Assembly (NCBI GenBank): GCA_028673005.1
Contig: CM054117.1
Location: 33,700,561-33,764,560, forward strand
DNA length: 64,000 bases
Origin: Tanypteryx hageni
Taxonomy: Eukaryota; Arthropoda; Insecta; Odonata; Petaluridae
Reading direction: 5' to 3'
Below, piece after piece: positions 57,851-64,000 of this stretch. The position numbers were made by a program, and so were the translations under genes. Positions within the stretch are counted from its first letter, which is position 1; every line of letters begins with the position of its first letter. A model generated the notes under the pieces. That model did not search any database. It was given only the letters and a program-made list of their open reading frames with translations, and had not been told where the DNA came from.

Positions 57851-59202
57851 ATATAGCGTTATCCTTCCAAAATTCGCCTCCGTTTTGTAAAAAATAATAA
57901 TCGCCAACCTACAACAACGCACCTTATTAGTCACGCTAATGGCGCCAAAACGCAGTCGATCTGGAATTTTACCGATTTTTCTTGTTTTTCTTTAACGCCG
58001 GCGTCTGCCAGACGGACGGAAAATAAGAGGGAGAGAGAGGGCGTAAAAAGGAGTGCCTTTCATCCCTTAAAATATTCACCACCGCTCGGAGGAGACAACC
58101 TTTTTAGCCTTTGAGGTTTTTCTTTTGAGGGCAATTTGTCCGTTGAGCTTTTTTCGCCCGCCTTGAAATATTTTCTCTTTCTTTCTTTCTTTCTTTCTCT
58201 CTCTCTCTTTCCAACCGGTCTTCGTAATTTCCTCGATTAAGGGCGACGTGGGATGCGATGTCCGGGCGGGGTGTTTCTTTTTTATGTATGAAAAAATCCG
58301 CCATTAATCCTCATAGCTCTTCGATTGTTTTCTCCGTCGTTTTTCACCTAATCGCCCTCTTCCTCCGCTTTATTCTCACCTCCTACGATTCCCTCGCGCC
58401 TTTTGTTTTTCGCGCTCGTAAAAAACCGACTTACGCTTCCCTTCCGTAATGCTATTATGGTGGCGCCGACAAGAGACGGGAAAAAACGATCTTTTTTTTG
58501 CGCATGCGCGTCTTAAGGAGAGCGTTTTTCTTTTGTCATTCCCCTCGCGTGAAGGGAAAGCTCAAAAAAATATAAGGAGTTGCGCGTCGGCTCCCTATGA
58601 GTTATTACGTTCAACTAATATGTTTTCCTATCCTCCGACGATACGCTTCAGGCTTGGATGTTTTCATTAAGCTCTTTAGTTAGGGCCGTTTTCCGAATTA
58701 TAATGATGCGGCATGAATTATCGTAATTCTATTTTCGGGATGTTGCCGATATATTTTTCGCCTCTCCGTCGTCGCATACAGGTTTTGGCGGCGATTTCGT
58801 CCTTAATTGGGAAAGACATCATCTGGCGAGGCGAATAGAATTACGCGATGAAAGGACGGTGGGCTGCTTTTCGGGGATTAAAGTCGATGAGTGTTGGCCG
58901 AAATTAGATACGCGTCGGTCACGGAATTATCGCCGGCTTTTGCTTTGCACGCGGATCTCGAGTAACATTATCTTCTTACGCAGCAGACTTGATGGTGTCT
59001 TTCTTAATCTCCGCCGCGTTCGATTCAATCATAACGCGGCAATGGATTTTAATTAATAAATTTGGAAGGCCTACCATTTAATTCTTCGTCATTCCTCTCC
59101 TTACAGAGCGTTGAGGGATTAATTGAAAATTTAATCGTTTGTCATTTTATGACCATTTGTGATGGGTGCGGTGGATTCTACCTTGAAGTTGGAATTTTAA
59201 TA
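57851..59202. other. Non-coding sequence
   Basis: (TTTC)n(TC)n microsatellite at 58172-58210. No gene features. The open frames at 58258-58670 and 58859-59056 have no domain recognised. Confidence 0.5.
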
Positions 59203-59685
59203 CAGTAGTTTTTCTGGTTTTGTTTTCGCGTTTTTACGCAGAAATTATTGCAGCAATTTTCAAGGTTCGCGCAGGGTGAATTTCACATATTCGCGCCCTC
59301 TGATTCCATCTCGCACGGATCCTTCGCCAAAGCTCAAGAAACACAGCACAATTTCCTCTAGACGTTAAAAAAAGCACAGTTGAACCTTATATAACCCGCG
59401 TTCATATAGCACGTTATGTTTAACGCGGATTTCATTCAGCGAACCAACATTTAAATTTCGCGCGCGATTATTATTTAGCGCGCTCTCATGTCCGCCCGCG
59501 CCTAGTTCATCCTCAGTCCCGTTGCTCTCGCGGAGTTATGTGCCGTTTTTATTCATTCACCAAGATTTTTGGACAATATATCACGTCCGCTGACCTGGTT
59601 TTCTGTCTTCATGCCATTTAAAAGAAATAACAGCGCTAAATGAAGTGAGGTGAAGGAAAAGAGAACGGAGAAGAAGTGAGATACC

Positions 59686-60473
59686 ATGAGTTTAACTAAG
59701 AAAATAAAGATACTGGACAAGCTCCACGCTGACGCTCGAATCAGGTGTACCTGGTGGAGAGTAGTGTGTGAATAGACGTACGATTCGCACCATTAGGGAA
59801 GGCGAGAATATAATATTAGGGTACAATATTACGGCCCCTGGTAATGCAAGTCTATCAATAAAGAGGATGACAGGGCGAGATGATTAATTAAACAAAACTG
59901 AGTATCTCCTGAACACCTGGGTACAGTGGCGGATTTAAGGGGTGTCGCACATGGCGTGCGCCAGAGACCCCGCGAAGTATGGGGCCCCGTGACGTATGGC
60001 AGTGTTTCTCAAATTGGGTTACGCGGAACCCTACTCGAAAGTTTGGGGTTCTATGAGGATCAGTGAAAATGGAGGAAAAGGCAAGATTTCGCTACCGCTC
60101 ATTTACCCTAAATCTTGAATTTCTCCCTCACACTCAGAGACGGATTTAAGGGGGGTCGTACTTAGCCCCTTGAAGTAAGGGGTCCCGAAAAAAATGTCCG
60201 TGTATATAATCTAAGAAATATAGAATGTCTCAATTTAAAAATCAGTGGAACCTCTCAATGATTCCATAGAAAAATGATCGTTAAGAGGTGTCACAAAGGA
60301 GGGTAGCCGTTAGGAGCGGTTTCCCTATATATTTAGATTGCAGGGCCCCCGACTACTTAGCGCCAGGGGCCCCCAAATCTTTAGCGCCATGGGCCCCAGG
60401 AGGCGTAAATCCGCCACTGCCTGGGTAGAAGACCGGATTCAGAAAAATTCAGCGCTCTGTGGCACAGTGTGAC
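59686..60473 (+). pseudogene. Tigger/jerky-like transposase N-terminal fragment, interrupted by a MITE
   Basis: ATG at 59686 opens MSLTKKIKILDKLHADARIR. After a frameshift, RTIRTIREGENI follows from 59777, the region of the first CENP-B-type helix-turn-helix of pogo/Tigger transposases (typically ...TIRTIR.N...I). After an in-frame TAA the frame continues TEYLLNTWVED and, after the MITE, EDRIQKNSALCG (from 60428), matching the start of the second DNA-binding domain (L..W.ED...K..PL). Removing the MITE and one copy of its 8-bp duplication restores the frame across TWVEDR, which supports both calls. No DDE catalytic domain is left. Confidence 0.75.
59924..60419. mobile_element. hAT MITE inside the Tigger transposase
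   Basis: Inverted ends CAGTGGCGGATTTAAGGGG and, at the right, CGTAAATCCGCCACTG, flanked by a perfect 8-bp duplication CCTGGGTA at 59916-59923 and 60420-60427. A second GACGGATTTAAGGGGGGTCG block at about 60139 repeats the left subterminal region, and CAGTGTTTCTCAAATTGGG at 60000 looks like another hAT terminus, so the MITE itself is composite. Confidence 0.9.
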
Positions 60474-60919
60474 CAATGTGCATTTGCGACGGCCTAGTTC
60501 GTATTTGTTATTAGTTGAGTGACTCAATCCAAACGCCATATGTGGTCTGAATAAAAATGTTTTGGGAGGAATACTTGCTCAACTGTGCTCAAAGAGTAGC
60601 GCACAAAATCTCCACATGGAAGGAAATACAAGCTTACCGAAGTTATTCGATGCAAAAACATTTAAAACATTATTTGGAAACATTCATACGATAAAGCTTC
60701 TAAAGGCAGAACCCCGAATGATAACGATAAAGGTTAATAATTATTTTCGAAACTTCGTGCACCACTTATTGAGAAACGCTGAAATAAATCGTCTTCAGTG
60801 CCTAGTTTTTGATTTATGAGGTAATATAACGCATTTTTATATAACACGCTTTTTTAAAGGAACGTAATTACCGCTTTATATAGGGGTAGCATGTATATGG
60901 TACGTACATGCCCCTAGAG

Positions 60920-61209
60920 CAGGGGTCCCCAAACTTTTTAATGAAAGGGCCACATGAGGCTTCATGATCCACTGTGCGGGCCGCATACGGCATTTCAAAT
61001 GACTGATCGGGCAGTGTGAAAATTTCAACGAGCAAGTTTTGAGAATTTTTTCGATTCTGTAATATGTAATTCGCTTATATTAAAATTAGAATTCACCCAA
61101 GCGCTCGGAAAATGTCGTTTAGTTATCATAAATGATATCTAATGAATACTGTTGCTGATAAGGCGGGCCGGATCAAATCGCTGCGCGGGCCGTAGTTTGG
61201 GGACCCCTG
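60920..61209. mobile_element. hAT MITE with perfect 8-bp duplication
   Basis: CAGGGGTCCCCAAACTTTTT at the left and AGTTTGGGGACCCCTG at the right; the first 15 bases are perfectly inverted. The duplication CCCTAGAG is exact at 60912-60919 and 61210-61217. Subterminal GGGCCGCATACGG and GCGGGCCGTAG are mirrored. This is a 290-bp non-autonomous hAT of a widespread type. Confidence 0.95.
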
Positions 61210-61523
61210 CCCTAGAGTATTCCGCTGAGGACGACAGGGGAGAGTGGTGAGATGCGCACATGATTCTATACTCTCTCTATTTACGCATTCGTGTAATTAA
61301 TTGCTTTTTTCTACAACCTTCTTGCATTAGGTACAATGCTTTGATTAAACAATGGCTCCAAAACGCAAAAGAAGCGAAACGAATACCGAGAAAAGTGCGA
61401 GAAGTGGAGAAACAGTCCATTCACCTAACCTCATTTCCGCCATAAGGTTGTACTGTCTATTCGCGGTTTTTATGCTAGCGCCATTTTTCTGGAACGTAAC
61501 CTGGGGGTATTATTGCGCACATA

Positions 61524-61955
61524 ACTCTACAGAGTATATCATTTTGTGCGGAATTACGCCCTGCAGGAACACAATTGGAACTAAATAAGAATAAATATCA
61601 CTTTCAGCGGGGTTATAGGTCGGAATAGCAAAATTTCACACCTTTTAACGTAACATAACGTCTGAGTCGCCATTGTAAAAGGCACAACGTAGCGAAAGAA
61701 TACTTTGTAAAAAGAAATAAACGACCATTCTGTCAAGAATGGCTATAAAACGGCGGATTCCCGACAAGTTATAACACGCCATTACGCTATATTTTAGCAA
61801 TACCCAGATTCTTCCGATGGAAAAAGAATGGAAACCTATATACTCACGATTAAACTTTGAAAAATCCGGAATGATGAAAATGCGGAGTTATTTTTGAAAA
61901 GGAGAAATTGGCCCAACCCACGATAAAGTGTGAATATATTGATCAAAGGAAAATG

Positions 61956-61991
<36 letters not shown>

Positions 61992-62989
61992 TGTTTTTTT
62001 CTCCTCCGGTTACAGATGAAGTCATCCGGTGTCAAGGTGTGGTCGAAATACACACAAACGACATGGAAAAGCCATTGCTACGTGACCCTTTTAAAAAGGT
62101 GGTATAAATCATTTTTCGTCCTCAACTTCCTCCTCCGCGGTCATTAGTTTCCAGTCAAGTCGCACAATGTCACAAACACAAAAACCCCCTTTGAATTTAT
62201 TTATCCACGTTCCCTTGGAGACCATGCAGGAAAAAGAGAGAGATACTCCTAAAATTTTTTGCGATGAATGGGGAGGGATAATGAATGAGTTGAAAGGAGA
62301 ATGGTGGGTAAAGAGAGATAAAGAAGGGAAAGGGCGAAGAAGGGAAGAAGACGTAGTAGAAGTTTGGTGGATGACGTTTGTCGTATGCAAGAACGCGTGG
62401 GACGAGGTAGGTTATCGATTGGCCGGTTGGCAGCTCGAGGCTTAGCGGGAGGAGACGCATGAGACGTTTCGTATTCGTCGGCTTATAATACGCACCGATA
62501 TATTGAAATAACATATCAGTGTTTTTTATTTTTGCGTTGTGCAACCTATCGAGAACAAATACCAATACTTCTATTGGTGGCAACTCTCGTTAGGACCTAA
62601 TTTGTTTTAACGCGGACTATGTGACCGTAATGCCTTGAATATCATCTGCCTATAAGACGCAGGCCGATTTTAGGAGTCTTTTTACTGTTTAAGAGAACGG
62701 AAAATACGATATCGACTATACATACTCATCAACAATGGAGAGGAATTCATGAGTGCACGCACGCTAGGCAGCGGTGTTTTTTGTGAATGATAAATAAGTA
62801 AAGATGGAGACCACGGCGAAATTGATGTTAAATAGAATTAATTCCTTAACCATAAAATTAATTTGACGGTCAAAGAGTTAATTCTATTTGTGAATGATGT
62901 AAACATTAAAAAAAGAACAATATTAATGGCTTAATACAATGTCGAAAGAATCCAAAACGATACATCATAAGTGGTACCAAAGAACAATA
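61524..62989. other. Non-coding sequence with a TA microsatellite
   Basis: (TA)n at 61957-61987. TCGGCTTATAATACGC at about 62478, CCTATAAGACGCAGG at about 62649 and GGAAAATACGAT at about 62700 resemble decayed mariner-type MITE ends like those at 30922-31216, but no bounded element could be drawn. A 92-codon frame at 62167-62445 has no recognised domain. Confidence 0.4.
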
Positions 62990-63340
62990 AAAGTTTTGTT
63001 CATAGAAAGGTGGCACCTCTGCTTGGGTTATGTGAACCATTTGCATCATTTTCTTGTCACCATTGCCTTAAAATCACTTGTACCAAATTCTCATGAAAAT
63101 CCATTCAATAGTTTCGGAGACAGAACGCGCGGGCATAAAGACGTACACGACCCGACCATTAGGCGTTCATTATTTATTTTTTTATATATCCACGTAGTGC
63201 ATATATAAAGAAAGTACTGTAATCGCGAAAAAAATCGATTTCGAGATTTTGACGTACACGTTTTAGGCGTCCCCGAGTCCAAAAAAGTGGTTTTCACCAT
63301 GCCGTCTGTGCGAAACTTAGATGGTTCTAAAAAAATCGAA
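62990..63340. repeat. Degenerate repeat related to the tandem-repeat/hairpin elements
   Basis: GGTGGCACCTCTGCTTGGGT at 63009, ACCAAATTCTCATGAAAATCC at 63083 and GTTTCGGAGACAGAACGCG at 63111 resemble the unit blocks of the elements at 2022-3003 and 55348-56039. GACGTACACG followed by TTAGGCGT occurs twice (63139 and 63251), about 112 bp apart. No terminal hairpin was found. Confidence 0.4.
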
Positions 63341-63821
63341 TGATATTTCTTACTTACAATTAGACACAACATTATGCAGAATAGAAACTATGGACAATGA
63401 AGGCTAGTGTATTCAGGTTGATTTTCGTAAAATATCGATTTATACAAAAACGATCCTAACAATTTTGATTTAAATTTACTCAGTTATAGAGATTATTGTC
63501 ATAAAGAATGCTGCATAAACCATATCTCCCAAAAGTAACTATATAGCATCCATCGACCCATAATATATCGATTTTTACGACCAGCAACCATCCAGCTGTT
63601 TCCAGCACCCTCAACAATCTTCGTCCAGCAATAATGCTTCATTGCCTGTGTGGCTTCGTCAATCTGTACAATACTTTATGTTTATATGTGATATAACTAT
63701 AAATAATAACAAACGTAAATTTCCACTAGACACTAATCTATTCGACCGGTTTCTCCTGTTACAGCATCAGTATTATGTAATATTTCCACAAAGTCGAGCC
63801 TTCTCAAGTGGAATTTGTTAT
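63341..63821. other. AT-rich non-coding sequence
   Basis: No features recognised. Confidence 0.5.
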
Positions 63822-64000
63822 GATGTGTGTGTGTGTTTTTGGCTAATCAACCTCTTGGATTATTATAGCCATAACTCCTTCCACACCGAACACGATCACA
63901 AGGGTGGAGGGAAACCCGGTGCCGGCATGAGCCTACTCTTAACGTAGAACACCAAGGAGACCAACGGCTTGACGTCCCTTCCGAAGGACGGAACGCTGAA
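63822..64000 (-). mobile_element. tRNA-derived SINE, family 1, cut by the window edge
   Basis: Matches the complete copy at 43138-43437 from its 3' end inward: GGCTAATCAACCTCTTGGAT, GCCATAACTCCTTCCACAC, GGGAAACCCGGTGCCGGCAT and GACGGAACGCTGAA. The tail is GT-rich in place of TTTG. The tRNA-like head should lie just beyond position 64000. Confidence 0.85.

Larger units (their letters stand above)
59377..60893 (+). mobile_element. Tigger/pogo-family transposon, degraded
   Basis: The left tip CAGTTGAACCTTATATAACC is loosely matched on the minus strand at the right by CATGCTACCCCTATATAAAG (from 60893). TATAG/CACGTTAT and CGTGTTATAT subterminal blocks also correspond. A Tigger-like transposase N-terminus lies inside, interrupted by a hAT MITE at 59924-60419. 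Without that MITE the element is about 1.0 kb, much shorter than an intact autonomous Tigger, so it is deleted. Right end and TA duplication are uncertain. Confidence 0.6.
59203..61523. mobile_element. Tigger-type MITE split by later insertions
   Basis: The left half (59203-about 59370) starts CAGTAGTTTTTCTGG, preceded by TA, and shares GCAGAAATTATTGCAGCAAT and AATTTCCTCTAGAC with the intact relative at 49292-49708. The right half (about 61295-61523) shares CTTCTTGCATTAGGTAC, TGATTAAAC, GAGAAAAGTG, TATTCGCGGTTTTTA and CTGGAACGTAACC with that relative. About 1.9 kb of other elements lies between. An 78-codon frame at 61352-61588 opening MAPKRKRS resembles a pogo/Tigger N-terminus only in its first residues. 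Confidence 0.65.

Noticed and set aside
61352..61588. Functional pogo/Tigger transposase starting MAPKRKRS
   Set aside because: Similarity stops after the basic start; the rest is the repeat end shared with 49292-49708 read by chance.
62167..62445. 92-codon open frame with Glu/Lys-rich middle
   Set aside because: No domain recognised, the opposite strand is also open, and it is partly purine-rich.

Overview
This window reads as a eukaryotic, most likely arthropod, non-coding region (intergenic or inside a very long intron). No cellular protein-coding gene, rRNA or true tRNA gene could be supported. The longest open frames are low-complexity artefacts of purine/pyrimidine tracts. The arthropod assignment is an inference from the repeat types: insect-like RTE and CR1/Jockey-type reverse transcriptase fossils, many hAT and Tc1/mariner/pogo elements, Helitrons, tRNA-derived SINEs, and very abundant GA/CT and TA/CA microsatellites. 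I cannot name a species.

Layout. 1-3.3 kb: GA-rich tract, then a hAT-type inverted-repeat element (1794-3265) that contains a second element built of about six degenerate 146-bp tandem units ending in a hairpin (2022-3003). 3.4-3.7 kb: a hAT MITE with perfect 8-bp target duplication. 9.2-10.1 kb: a deleted hAT with a recognisable transposase C-terminus. 12.5-13.8 kb: a 1.3-kb polypyrimidine tract. 14.1-15.9 kb: a head-to-tail array of about 0.75-kb units ending in hairpin + CTAG (Helitron-like). 16.4-17.8 kb: a mariner-type element nested in another inverted-repeat element. 20.5-20.9 kb: a perfect 124-bp inverted repeat. 21.7-23.2 kb: a dead non-LTR retrotransposon on the minus strand. 23.3-25.0 kb: a decayed hAT and the 3' tip of an RTE-like LINE. 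26.0-26.6 kb and 36.2-36.7 kb: Helitrons, the second locus with one Helitron abutting another. 30.9-34.9 kb: mariner-type and hAT MITEs around a 1.2-kb polypurine tract. 43.1 kb, 56.3 kb and the right edge: tRNA-derived SINEs of two families. 46.8-48.1 kb: an RTE-like LINE fossil bounded by microsatellites. 49.3 kb and 59.2-61.5 kb: Tigger/pogo-type elements; at 59-61 kb a MITE is split by a Tigger transposon whose transposase is itself split by a hAT MITE.

Nothing here works together as an operon or pathway. The coherent story is a layered transposon graveyard in which insertion order can be read from nesting and target-site duplications. The most unusual structures are two unrelated-in-sequence but architecturally matching elements (2022-3003 and 55348-56039: left terminal repeat, internal tandem array, GACGGACGGAC-like motif, 3' hairpin made from the terminal repeat), the two tandem Helitron arrangements, the perfect 124-bp palindrome arms, and the three-level nest at 59-61 kb.
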